Assembly (NCBI GenBank): GCA_037447605.1
Contig: CM074820.1
Location: 1,000,787-1,064,786 of the forward strand
Length of the DNA stretch: 64,000 nucleotides
Origin: Zygnema circumcarinatum
Lineage: Eukaryota > Streptophyta > Zygnematophyceae > Zygnematales > Zygnemataceae
Reading direction: 5' to 3'
A model generated the notes under the pieces. That model searched no databases, had not been told where the DNA came from, and saw only the letters and a list, made by a program, of their open reading frames with translations. Made by a program: the position numbers and the translations under genes. This document shows, piece after piece, positions 42,401 to 53,044 of this stretch. Position 1 is the stretch's first letter. Every line of letters starts with the position of its first letter.

Positions 42401-45254
42401 AACCCTTTGCCCTACTCTTTCTCTTCTCCTGTACAGCGGGAAGCGAATAGAGGACGTGTGAATGAGCTCGTGGGAGAAGCAAAGCAGTATGCAGTCAACA
42501 ATGAAGCCCTCGCTCTGCTTTTCACTCACACAGACATGGAGGAGGTGAAGAGGCAAATTAGACGATGGCTTGCAGAGAACTTCGACCACCTTCCGATAAG
42601 TGGAGGAACGGAACTTGCACAGTTCACTATGGCCATATTTGATGGATGGCTCAGCGGATGTGGAACAATTAAGCCTAAGGGGATGAGAGATGTGTTTGGA
42701 GATATTCTTGCAAACTATTCTAGACGTTCTTACGAAAGCCAACTTCATCACCTCATGGTACTACTACCCCCTTGGATATCAAGCTTAAAAACCTCAAATA
42801 TCTTCTATCATTAAAAATATACTGTTCATATGCCTGTTAAAATGAAAATTTACTAGGCTGGGAGATGGGGTCGGAACACCACTAGTGGAGTCTGTGTCAG
42901 TGTATGTTTCTGCAACAGAACTTTTTTTTCAACAGAGCATAATATTAAGTATTGTGTCAACCTGATGGAAGCGCTTTAGCGGAAGCATACTTTGCTGCCA
43001 GAAATTCAGCTGCTGAGATGTTCTACTAGTCAATATGGATATGAACAGTCGTAGAGAGGCCTTCGATTCTTTGAAAACTGATAAAGGGAGTTTTTTCAAT
43101 GATCTTCTGCACAGGACTTATCATCTACATTGGCTGTTGAGGAGGTGGATGATTTGGTGACTTTGAATCGTTTGCGAACACAACTAGAGTCTGTCGACCT
43201 CAAACGTAGAAAAGTGAGTGTTTCTTGCACTGTCTGCCTGCCTACAACAGAGAAAACTCTAATAGCATTCCACCTAAAAAGCTCACCTTGAAGTGGCTCT
43301 GAAACCTTACTTGCTCTTCCGGCGAATAATTTGCTGATGTGAATTTTGGCGGAATTTATGAAAAACATTTGCTATAGTTAAATGGGGACAGGACAGCCAT
43401 GGAAACAATCTATGCGTGAGTCACCAAAACATGTTTTTGTTGTTCACAGATCATGAAAGAAATGCAAGTTGATCCGGTGCTGTTGGATGATGAGAAGTTG
43501 GAGCCGCCCCCACTTAACGAAGACGAGGAGGCACGACTTGCATCTCTGTTTGTGCTGGAAGATGCACTCAAGGCCTGTGAGGTGTGTACCTGCATGTAGG
43601 ACCATCTAGAAGGGGAGAGAGAAGAAGAATAATGAATTGGCATTAGAGAGAGAGAGAGAGAGGAGATGGAGAAGGAGAGAGAGAGAGAAGGACTTAATTC
43701 AGGCTTTGATGATGACACGAAGTCAGTCCCGGTGCAGCTGACGGACTTGGTTTAACTCACCTGAACAACTTCGGTAGGATATTAGTACTCTGCATTAGTC
43801 GAAGGGTTTTTAAAATGCTTCATATGAATCTGCACATGGTCCTTGTGACCAGCATTGGACAATTGTATTGGAAGTGTGTTTTCACTTAGTTAGGCCTTTC
43901 AAGTGAGAGGTTTAAGTGGTTTCATATGCTGACCGCCAAAAACTAAGGAAGGAACCTTGTTGGTGTTGTAAACTGTCGTCGCAGGATGCCCATAAAGGAC
44001 CTTTGACAGCTGCAAGTATCTCAAAAAAGAAATTCCACCTTGCGAAAATGTTGGAAAAGGTGCAGCTTATGCTGTCTATGGACCGTGCTGTTGCAGAAGT
44101 GTATTTGGCAGAAGCCCAAAAGCATTTAGAGGTAAAGGCTATCCCCTTCTGTCACTTGTTAAGTATGTATTTACAGCGTGTGCTTCATAATATCACTAAC
44201 TGAGTGAGTTTCAAACAAGCAGGCAGTAGGTAGGCAAGCAAAGCAAGACTGCTGACTACTGCTGACTATCTATGTTTGCTGTCCAGGTCCAAGCAACCAC
44301 TGTAGCAGAGTCAATCCCATCACAGGGTTTGAAGTCATCACAGGGAATTTCCCAATCTGCTTCACTACCTGGAAAAGGAGCAGCTTCTGCAGGCAGTCAG
44401 AAAGCCCCAATTTCAAGCAGGGAATCGTTTCCTGAAGAGGGAGGTCCTGGAATTCCCAATTGCCTTCGCGGGGAATCGATTGAGTGGACCGCTGTGCAGT
44501 TTAATAGCCGTGCAGGGACGCCCCCTGTGGTGGTGAAATGTGGGGCTACCTCACAGCTTGATCTCGTCATCAAGGTCGTAAATGGGAAAGGTGTGTATCG
44601 TCCTTCCTTACAAGCAATCGTGAATGTGAGAGGCACGTGTTGTTGGTAGCCTCTATGCTGAAGGTGGCACACGACTATGGGAAATAAAACGTCCTTTTTT
44701 GGCTTGGTGAAGACCTGTTCGTTACTGAACTAATGCTTGAACCTAAGCAGCTATTCGTTTCTTTACAAAAGAAACTCGACTCGTTTCTTTTGTCATCCTC
44801 AAAGAGCCATAGCGTTTAAGCAAATCTTCTTTGACACAACATGCATAATATGAGTATTTACATCTGAAATCAATCCTTTTTCGCAGGAACGAAGCCGGGA
44901 GAGGCGGCGCAGAGGCCCGATATATGTGTCTTGGCGTTGCCTTCAGTATTGGAAGACCTTTCTCAAGAGGACATTGTTAAGGAGCTGGAGTATTTTCCTG
45001 AGGCACTGAAAGCGCTGGTGATGGCAAAGACTGCAGCGAGCACAAGGGAACGGTATGCTCGCCTATACAAGACACTTGCTGCTCGGATTCCTGCCCTTCA
45101 GAAGACCATGGGGGGTGCCCCATCACCAGACCGGTCAGGGCAGGGAAAAGGGGGTGGGAGTGAAATTGGGGGGGGGGGGGGGCTACCGCTGAGGTCCATG
45201 TCGACCCCCATGCCGACCGCAGAAAGTGTCTTATCAAGTACAGTTTCCATGTAG
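33473..45254 (+). CDS. KAC: KAC-type kinesin-14 (chloroplast actin-based movement)
   Basis: Twenty-three exons: 33473-33820, 34264-34387, 34770-34856, 35523-35705, 36030-36136, 36247-36378, 36547-36764, 36983-37138, 37619-37710, 37910-38061, 38369-38572, 38872-39111, 39601-39801, 40381-40488, 40943-41239, 41315-41578, 41791-42003, 42437-42757, 43115-43213, 43450-43581, 43985-44131, 44287-44590, 44887-45254 (1,498 residues). KAC proteins attach chloroplasts to short actin filaments at the plasma membrane. Acidic, Ser-rich N-terminus; then the KAC block [20 protein letters not shown]; motor from ~187 with P-loop GQTGAGKT (273-280), switch I remnant RVKRSH (394-399) and switch II DLAGSER (425-431). 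The linker [16 protein letters not shown] is KAC-specific. Coiled coil spans about 535-760. The C-terminal KAC tail has [32 protein letters not shown] and [16 protein letters not shown]. Intron 11 has a GC donor. The last ~24 residues depend on a 15-G run. Confidence 0.94.
38587..38731. repeat. 23-bp minisatellite in a KAC intron
   Basis: Six full copies and a partial one of a 23-bp unit beginning GAAAGAGACGAAAGGGAGAG, starting at 38587, 38610, 38633, 38656, 38679, 38702. It begins 14 bp after the GC-type donor of intron 38573-38871. Confidence 0.9.
39505..39574. repeat. 14-bp tandem repeat in a KAC intron
   Basis: About five copies of ACCTCACTCCCTCT near the acceptor side of intron 39112-39600, extending its polypyrimidine tract. 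Confidence 0.85.
40700..40790 (+). repeat. Dispersed repeat family C, single arm
   Basis: Contains CTCGTGGTTTCCCATGATGA and TTTTCTCCATGTACATTTGA, then a diverged end. It lies in KAC intron 40489-40942 and is followed by an ATACACATA-rich stretch. Confidence 0.7.
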
Positions 45255-46944
45255 AGTTAGGGTTTGGTGATTTGTTTGATGGTTTTGTTGCAGTATTGAA
45301 TAAGCCCATGAATGTAGCGGAAAGGCGTTCCCCGTAGAGTTGGTCTTCTCTCAAGGAAAAGGCAAAGGTTTTGTTTTTTAGTTTGTGGAACTAGTAGAAG
45401 CGTGCAGGCTTGCACCTTCTTGTAGAATATGAGAGAGGAGTGAGAGATGGAATGAGAGAGAAAGAGGGGGGAGAGAGTGCAGTTTGGAATTGCTTGTTTT
45501 ATGATAGCCATGAGGTGAGGATACGTAATGAGACTGTAATTTTCGTAGTGTTGAGAAGAAGCGGAGAGAGAGAGTGGGAGCTTTAGTATTTAGGCGAGTA
45601 TAGTTAGTGTAGCACGCGACGTGGCTACACGAGACCCTTGCATTATGCAACGTCGGTAGACCCAAAAAGACAACTAGGGTTTGTAAAGGCTATTTTTTTT
45701 TCCCGAGAAAGAAATAATTTTTTTTTCTAAAAGGTGGCATTTCAGATCTTAAAAACCTTACAAGCCTGAAAACCCTTTCAAACATCCACGGGTACCGAGA
45801 AAACTTATTTAACTTTTTTTTTTCTATTATTGGATGCCAATATATCTCGCTTCTCCCTTTCCGGAAGGTCAGTTTATGGTTGTTACTGTTCTGTTGACGG
45901 CAGCTTTATAACTTCACTAATACGGAGCACGAACGAGAAAATGTCCGAGTCCGTTTCTTTTCTTTCCTTACAGCATTCGTTCGTCAAGGATTTGAAGGTT
46001 TGATGCTTAGAAGGTTCCTATGGTTTAGGGGTTAGGGTTTAAGGTTTAAGGTGGTATCGAGCCCTGGCACCCGATGGGTGCACATCGCTGACAAAAAACA
46101 ATGACATTTTAATGTCATATATTTGAATGATTTATGGATTATGATCTTTGATCTTAAAAGCCCTTGCAAGCACAGTCAGCAGACTCAGCACACATTTGCA
46201 CCCGTTCGCAATTGGCCATTGAAAGGAGGCTTCTATACCGATGTATTGTTGCCATGCGGCATGCAATGTGCGCGTTTTCTTCAGAAGGTGGGAAGTATCT
46301 TTTTTAGATCTAGACAAAGAGGAATGCGAATGGAAAGGCCTCCTTCAAAACCGCTTTCTGGTTTTTGGTTTCATAAGGTTTTTTAGGGTTCGATTGTCTT
46401 TAGGGTTATTTGGGTTTTCCGGAAAAGAAGTGGGGGGAGGGGGGGGGGGGGGGGGNNNNNNNNNNAAGACATTCTCCATGTGCTTCTCCCCGCAGTGACT
46501 TTATTTGATTTCTATGGACAAATACATGGAGACACAAAAAAAATGGCTGATCAAGCGACAAAACGCTTCAGCTTTCTACGGACTCGAGGTTCCCTGTGTG
46601 AGATTTCCAGTGTTTCTGGTTGTACACTTATTTATCGTTCTACTGACTACATGGGTCCGAGCTTGGGAGCGACTGCTATTGCGAACGAGCCCCCCTCTGT
46701 TCCCCCTAGAGCTCTACCAAAGACCAGGACTGGTTAAGGCTTGCTCAGAGGTGAAGCTAACTCCGGTGCTAATCACATAACTGAAGACCACAAGTAAACC
46801 AACTGAGAAGGGGTCCTAGTCACTACCTACATCACATTTGGTCAAAGGAATGCCTTCATTCATACCTCAATTTGAGTGCGTTGAAGGTGTAAGCAATCAT
46901 TGCCATCCCTTCCTCTAAAATAATGGGAAAAAAAATTCGCCGCT
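45255..46944. other. Convergent 3' intergenic region with assembly gap
   Basis: 3' flanks of KAC (+) and the GT61 gene (-). TTTAGGG-like motifs lie at 46030-46055 and 46378-46410. A G homopolymer runs into ten Ns (46456-46465). Past the gap an acceptor-like CCCCGCAG is followed by an open frame to 46780 with a hydrophobic stretch; I cannot identify it and do not call a gene. Confidence 0.5.
46456..46465. other. Assembly gap (10 N)
   Basis: Ten Ns directly after a run of G residues. True missing length is unknown. Confidence 0.99.
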
Positions 46945-49900
46945 CTACCTTCTTGCCATCTCCCCTCCTCTGTTCCTCTTCAGCAATGGCCGACAACGCT
47001 TCGCGTGCTTCGCTTCTGCTTTTTGTCTCACATACAATGGGTCGTTAACCAGTTTCTTCTTTCTTATTCCTCTCAGCACCTTACGAATACGTTGTAGATT
47101 CAATGTCACATTTTGATTTTCAAGATAAATCTCCTTTCCTGCCCACCATCCCTTGTCAAGGATTGACTGCGGATCCTCCAGTACAGGATCTCCTGGAGGG
47201 TATTTCAAGCTCAAAGAGCTTTCCTTTATAGATATCTTATACTCCTCATATTGCAGGCCCAAACGGATAGAAGGATCCCCATAATAAGTCTTTGCAGCCC
47301 AATCAGTTCCAAGAGGAACGACCTGGAGAGGCAAATGGGAGAAACCACGAGGTCATCACAGACCCACACCTCGTTCTCTACCTTTTTGATTTTTAGGGTT
47401 TTTAGGGTTTTTAGGGTTATTAGGGTTTTTAGGGCTTTAAGGGCTTTTAGGGCTTTTAGGGTTTTTAGGGTTTTTAGTTCCTCAGGGCCGATACCCTAAG
47501 CAGGAGGCGGTCTTAACAAGCTACAACAATCTAGACCGAACGAATTCACCAAGCATTCGATACAAATGTAAGAAGGTTGCCTTCCACGTTTCGACCTTTC
47601 TTAGCAATAGTAGTAGTACGTACCTGCAAATAGGCTGAATTTGGACGCATGAAAAGGAAGTGCGTCATCCCTGCTCCATGGACCCCCAACATCGCATTGC
47701 TTTCCTGAAGCGAATGCCACATGTCCTGCAGAGCGGTCGTGCTTGAGGGAAGGAGAATCTGCACAAAGTAGCCCTCTTCCTCCGCTACTCTCTTCACCTC
47801 CTCCTCGTTGGTAAGGACGCGAGTGCCTTCCCTTGAAATGATTGAGAGCAGCGGTCTGCAGCCATAGCGCTCTCCTTCAGGTGGGGGCTTTCTAAACGGC
47901 CATTTTTCCCATGCTCGCTGCAGAATCCGCTGCAGAAAAGAAAAGAAAGAAGAGAAAAGAAAGAGGAAAGAGCAGAGAAAAATAGAGCAGAGTGGGCGAG
48001 GATTAGCATCCCTCCTCTGGAAAGCTCAAATCTGATCGAACGATGCATTCACGCTATTTTGGTTGTAGGAAACAATGAAATAGGGCAGAGGAGGCTCATA
48101 TGAATAATGCTGCAAATTCGAATCAAGTCTAAGGAATGGAATAAACAATACAGCTCAGTTAACCAGAGTCAGCAGCAGAGAAGTAATAAGTTACCAGATG
48201 CTAAACAACATGGTGGAAGAAAAATGTCACATCATTGAAAAAAACCTCCATAAGTAACCTCTCGTCAGCAAATCTAACACAATTGAACAGGACCATGAAT
48301 TCACCCGTCCTTCACAACCACAAGGGGAATGCATTCCTTCCCATCCACAAGACCGAACCTCCCCAACAACAAGGGAGATAAAACCTTCATAACTTTGGAA
48401 GCTTAGCATGGCCTACTCCTCCCAAGTATCCAAGAAAGACATTTACCTGAAAGTCTTGTATATGGCCACCATATGCCATTTGTGTGGGGTCTACTGTGAG
48501 CTCATCGTGAATCCTCATCCCAACCGTCACCTCCCGGAAGCAGTGCACATAGTCGTTTTGGCCGAGCAGTACAACCGGGTAGTTTGACATTTGGCGAATC
48601 ACTTGCTCATACTTCATGAACCACCAGATGTGAGCTTGAACTACAATGAATACCACCTCCTTCTTATAATGCTGAGATGTGATATAGATGGGGATGAGTC
48701 CTGCGTAAAGACGAGAATAACGAAGCAATTGCAAGGTTTTGAAACCTCTGCTGAAGCAAACATGGTCTTGTAACTTCTACTTGGCTAGAGAAAGGGGAAC
48801 CTCTAGAGTATCTCGTTTGGCCTACCTAACTTAAAATTTAAATGATTAGGCTCCCTGAAAGATAAGAGCGATCGCAAGTAGCAAACACGAATTACTGAAT
48901 TGATTTCCAGCCACCACATGCATGCATGCATGCATGATGGAGCAGCCTTGAGCCCTTCAACTGAAGACTCCACAACAGTCTTGAAGTGAGCATGCAGTTC
49001 CTCTCATTCCATGCCCGTCGCCAATCTAACATCCTAATAACTTCCATATCCATCCCAACAAGTGCAGTATAATGGAAGAGGAAGAATACATTCAAAGACG
49101 ATCCTTTCCGATAACCGAATCTGATAATATTTCACACGCGTCAATCAATCTGGACACATACAGACGCTTGCATCAAGTATCAGGTTAGGCCTCACCATCA
49201 TGAAACTCGTGGTACAAATTCCCAGTGTAGCCCGCAGTGGAAAAGACAATAGCAGGAACGGAGTGGTACACATCACACTTCAGCAGCGGCAAACCACCCT
49301 CAGTCCTGTTCACAAATGGAGCTCCCTCAACCCACTTCTTCTCTCTCCATCCCCTCTCTATGGGGTCTAACACTACACCATTTGCTATGGCTTCTTCGTC
49401 TTCTTTTTGTCGAACCACCTCGAAAAAGGTCAGCTGTGACAGATCAGGGTTCAGTCTCTTAGACCACAATGCTGCCATACCAGATCTTGACTGATTTTTT
49501 ACTTTCCTCACCAGTTCCCAGTAGCTTTCTGTTCCAGGTTTTTCCGGCTCTGTTTTGGAATCATGTACACTGTCGTAGTCTAAGAGTCGCTTCTGCATAC
49601 TCGTCCCTGACTTTTCAACCTCCCCTTCTGAAGCAACATTTGCATCTTCTGTGGCTACCAGAAGCAGAGGTGGAAGCCCTTCCGGTATATCTATACTTGT
49701 AAGAGTTAGCTCCTGCACATTCTCCATGCAGCTCGTCTCCCATTTTCGTGTGTAGGGCTTTACCTTCTCCTCTCCCCGAGGAGTCGATCTCTCTTTCGCA
49801 TACAACATAAAAATATCTGACCGAGCATCTACCCTCACATCTCCTCGCATGACGCAGACATCCGTCCTCCAATGCGTTCTATTGCAAGAGAATGTTTCAC

Positions 49901-51381
49901 GTCCCATATCCGAAACATCCACATTTCCTTCCATATTCCTATTGCTACTTTCATCTGCTTTACCAGTTTTCCCTTCTGCTGCCAACAAAACTTTAACATT
50001 TTCGAAACCAGCTGCGAGTTGTTGTTCACCATTCTCGTGGGATTCAAACAAATCGTTGCCAGACTCCTTTGTCTCTTCCGAAACAGACTCCCTGCCTGAC
50101 ATTGCAGCAGCACCTGCATGTTTCTCACCGTCGGCTATTGCCATGGCTTTCGCAACCATTCCTCCATCTGTCTGTCTCTTTGCTTGATCCCTTTCACCGT
50201 GCATTCCAGATCCTAATTCTCCACCGCTTCTCTTTTCCACCCTTTTCCTTCCCTCGCCTGCACAACCCCCCAAAAGATTCTCACTGAATGTCCTTTAATG
50301 CCTCAAAATTTTCGGGATTCCTTCACGTCCTTTCGCACTATCATCTAGCAGCACATGAGATTTAGCACGAGTTCCGGCCCATCTTGGCTTCCTTCCAAGT
50401 TTTTATTAAGTTAGGTACACGAGCTAAAGGCACGAGCAAGGGACGCTAAGTTGAGATGGCACGCACGAATTCTCTCGGGCTGAATATTCACAACTTAATT
50501 TTAACAGTGCAGAGATGTAAGCCTTTCATTTGTTCCAAGCAAAGGAGCCGAGGATTTACGTAAACGACGAGGCCGTGCAGAAAGAACCTAGCTCTCATGC
50601 ACAAACAGTATTCAACGATAGCATTCTTATCAGCAATTGAGAAGAGGAAGTGTTCCTTAGGACGGGACCTCAGGACGGTCAAGCGTAGAAGCCAACAGGG
50701 TCTGGTCTGGAATGATTAGGGGTTGCAGACATTTGACAATCGAACAAGAACTTCTCCTACCTGGACCCAAAAGTTCTTGTGCGTGTCATGAGGTAAATAG
50801 GACGAGAAAAGAGTCAAAATGCGAACCTCCAAGAGGTTCACATTTTAAGAACGTATGCTCATGCAAACCTTTTTAGAATCGCTAAGAAGCGCGGGTAACC
50901 AGAATGAGTGTGGTCCAGAGAGAAGCAACTTCAACTTCCGGTGAAAACAGCTGGAATACGCTGATGAATGCTTAGCTGCACAGCTGCTCATTAACGTACC
51001 AATAGGCGGGCGTGGCTGAACCTCCACGGTTGTCCCTGTCGTATAGAGGAGGAGCAGCAAAGAGAGGAAAAACAAAAGAGCAGCGAGTCGCTGCATGTTG
51101 CTCTTCCTCATAAAACCTATCATTGCCTTTTTAGTAGGAGAGAGCTCCGAAGCCGTACGAAACCTAAACAAAGTGCCGCCATCCTGCAAGTGGCCTCCGA
51201 AATCCCCCCGCTTTGTCCCTGAAGGCTCATGACGGCAAGATCGCGTCTTTACCCTCCAATCTAATCGCATCTGCGACGCCAATGCCGCCTCTGAAGGTAG
51301 GGAACCGATCGACACGTGCTCCTCTGCATTGTCAAGGCAGCTAACCATGGGGGGAGGTTCTCCAGAAAGCATTTTCATCAT
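46945..51381 (-). CDS. GT61-family glycosyltransferase (copy A)
   Basis: Five exons, in coding order: 51381-51000, 50257-49196, 48700-48447, 47929-47624, 47322-46945 (793 residues). GT61 enzymes are Golgi type II membrane proteins that add xylose, arabinose or GlcNAc-type sugars to glycans; the donor and acceptor cannot be read from sequence. Seen: a single membrane anchor (about residues 99-117, LAALLFFLSLLLLLY), a long acidic stem, then the catalytic part. Conserved blocks are CNRTHWRTDVCVMRGDVR, VPAIVFSTAGYTGNLYHEFH, DGLIPIYITSQH, GVHGAGMTHFLFMRP (family signature) and KTYYGDPSIRLGLQYEEY. Exon 1 joins exon 2 in phase 1 across intron 50258-50999, supported by the anchor and by copy B having the same layout. 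Two adjacent Met codons (51381, 51378) could start it. The GT61 call is secure; exon 1 is less so. Confidence 0.88.
47388..47479. repeat. Degenerate TTTTTAGGG telomere-like array in a GT61 intron
   Basis: About ten imperfect copies of TTTTTAGGG / TTTTAGGGC within intron 47323-47623. It reads as plant telomere-type repeat with an expanded T run. Confidence 0.85.
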
Positions 51382-51660
51382 CCAAATCAAAGTGCCTTAT
51401 CAATACGTAGACTCCTGCAGGAGATCCCCCGCCATGGAACGGGGCTCCGGCAGACATAACCTCTTCTGCAGGAGCTCTAAATGCAGCTGCTGAAGGGAAG
51501 CCCCCTTGGCCCCCTTCCTCCCTCCCTCCCCCCCTTGACAAGGCCCCCTCCAGGGAGGGCTCCGAGCTTGGAGCCCTGCTCCAGGGAGGGAGCTCCCATT
51601 CCATGCTGCAGTCCCGCTCCTCGTAACGGAGCCTGTGTATCATTACTGAACGGGAAAGCG

Positions 51661-51668
51661 TTATATAG
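51661..51668 (-). promoter_or_regulatory. Candidate TATA box of GT61-A
   Basis: CTATATAA on the minus strand, 280 bp upstream of the proposed start codon. It is the only good TATA-like word in this flank. The assignment is by position only. Confidence 0.35.
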
Positions 51669-52070
51669 TCATAGCGACGCTGTTAAACGAGGACAGCGAA
51701 AATTCGCTGAATTCGCGTGGAGAAATCTCCGCCGTCCAAAATGTCTCCGTCTGGAATGGATGCATCTTCGCCGTCCAAAGCTTCCGAGTTTGAAGGACAG
51801 ATCGGCGCCGTTGAAAGCTTAAAAATCGGCAACGGACCGGCCCTGCTCGTCGACTGGAAACGCATCGCAGCCGTCGAATAGTTTGGACGCATATTCAATA
51901 TGTCGTGTTCTGGTCGTGCACACTCATGGGTTGTGGGCGCATCTTGGCAATTCTTGCATGGTGCGACCCAGGCATGACAGACAGACAGGACCCCCTCAAA
52001 TCCTGGATTTCTTTTTTGGGCACTGCAGCTTTCTTTTTGCAACGGCCTTCCTTATTCCTTGAAAAAGGAA

Positions 52071-52327
52071 GTGGCATTGATCTCTCGATGGCGATGATGC
52101 CATCAAATGTAGATGGACAAAACTATCATGGGAAACCACGAGAAAATAACTGGTTGCAAAGGACCTAAGCGCAAAAGAAAAACGCTAGGAGCGAAAAACC
52201 CTAAAAACCTTTCTTCCTTTCTTTCCTCATCAACGGCCTCCTCCTCGGCGACCAGTTATTCGTGGTTCCCCATAATGATTTTGTCGATGTACATTTTATG
52301 GCATTGCCATCGTGAGATCAATACCAC
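52071..52327. mobile_element. Fold-back MITE, dispersed repeat family C, complete
   Basis: A left arm (52071 to about 52160, GTGGCATTGATCTCTCGATG onward) is the inverse of a right arm (about 52248-52327, ending GAGATCAATACCAC). A loop of ~90 bp lies between. The direct repeat CCTTCCTTATT occurs before the left arm (about 52046-52056) and after the right arm (about 52338-52348). This could be a target duplication of 9-11 bp, as in Mutator-like elements, but the spacing to the arms is uneven, so that is tentative. Single arms occur at four other places in this window. Confidence 0.7.
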
Positions 52328-53044
52328 ATCACTCCCCTTCCTTATTACTCCTTATTTTCAATTTTCCAAACCATAGTCAAACTTAAAAGCATTGAAAGCA
52401 TTCAGGAGTGTCCACCCTCTGAGTGACTAGGTCGGTTCCAATCCGAGGATTCCAAGATTAACTGTTAAACAATCAGCAGCAGTGGCGACCTGGTTCTGCT
52501 CAGCGCATTCTTACGTTTTTCTAACGTTGATAGTCATTTCAGGCTTTCTCTTATTCCATGTGCCGCAAGCATGGCAGGTACAATACTTTTAGCCTATGGC
52601 AAAAGTCAGATGAGGGCTTAACTTGGGGTTAATTCTGTCCACGGGCGAAGTCTTATCGTGAGCTCACGGCGCTCGCCGTAGGTCCGCGCTCGGCCACAAA
52701 AGATGACCCCCCCCCCAACACAAACGCAGACTGACGCCGGTTGCTTGGACGTTAAGGAAAATTGCCACACATATGCTAAAATGTGTAAGAAAATGTCGCC
52801 TTCAATGCCGTGGCGACCTAAGCCAAAATTGCTGTAGCACGCTCTACAATGTCCACCTGTGCTATGCTTCCAGATACTTCGAAATTGCTCATTGCCAAAA
52901 CAAAACTCTAATCCAGGCCGCCATAGATCCATCAGGAAAAAACCATCTAACCCTAATCCTCACTCTCTTCCTAATTAAAATTATACGGACCATTACGGCC
53001 TTTCGTAACTGTTGACTGACCTGGAAGAGCACTTAGTTATGCAG

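Larger units (their letters stand above)
51382..53044. other. Intergenic region, pGlcT 3' end to GT61-A 5' end
   Basis: 5' flank of GT61-A and 3' flank of the transporter, both on the minus strand. Bases 51690-51890 repeat words like CCGTCCAAA and CGCCGT. The family C inverted pair lies at 52071-52327. No gene is supported; short frames on both strands have no domain. Confidence 0.5.

Noticed and set aside
46505-46780. Possible terminal exon after the assembly gap
   Set aside because: No family recognised and no upstream exon visible, so kept only as a low-interest finding.
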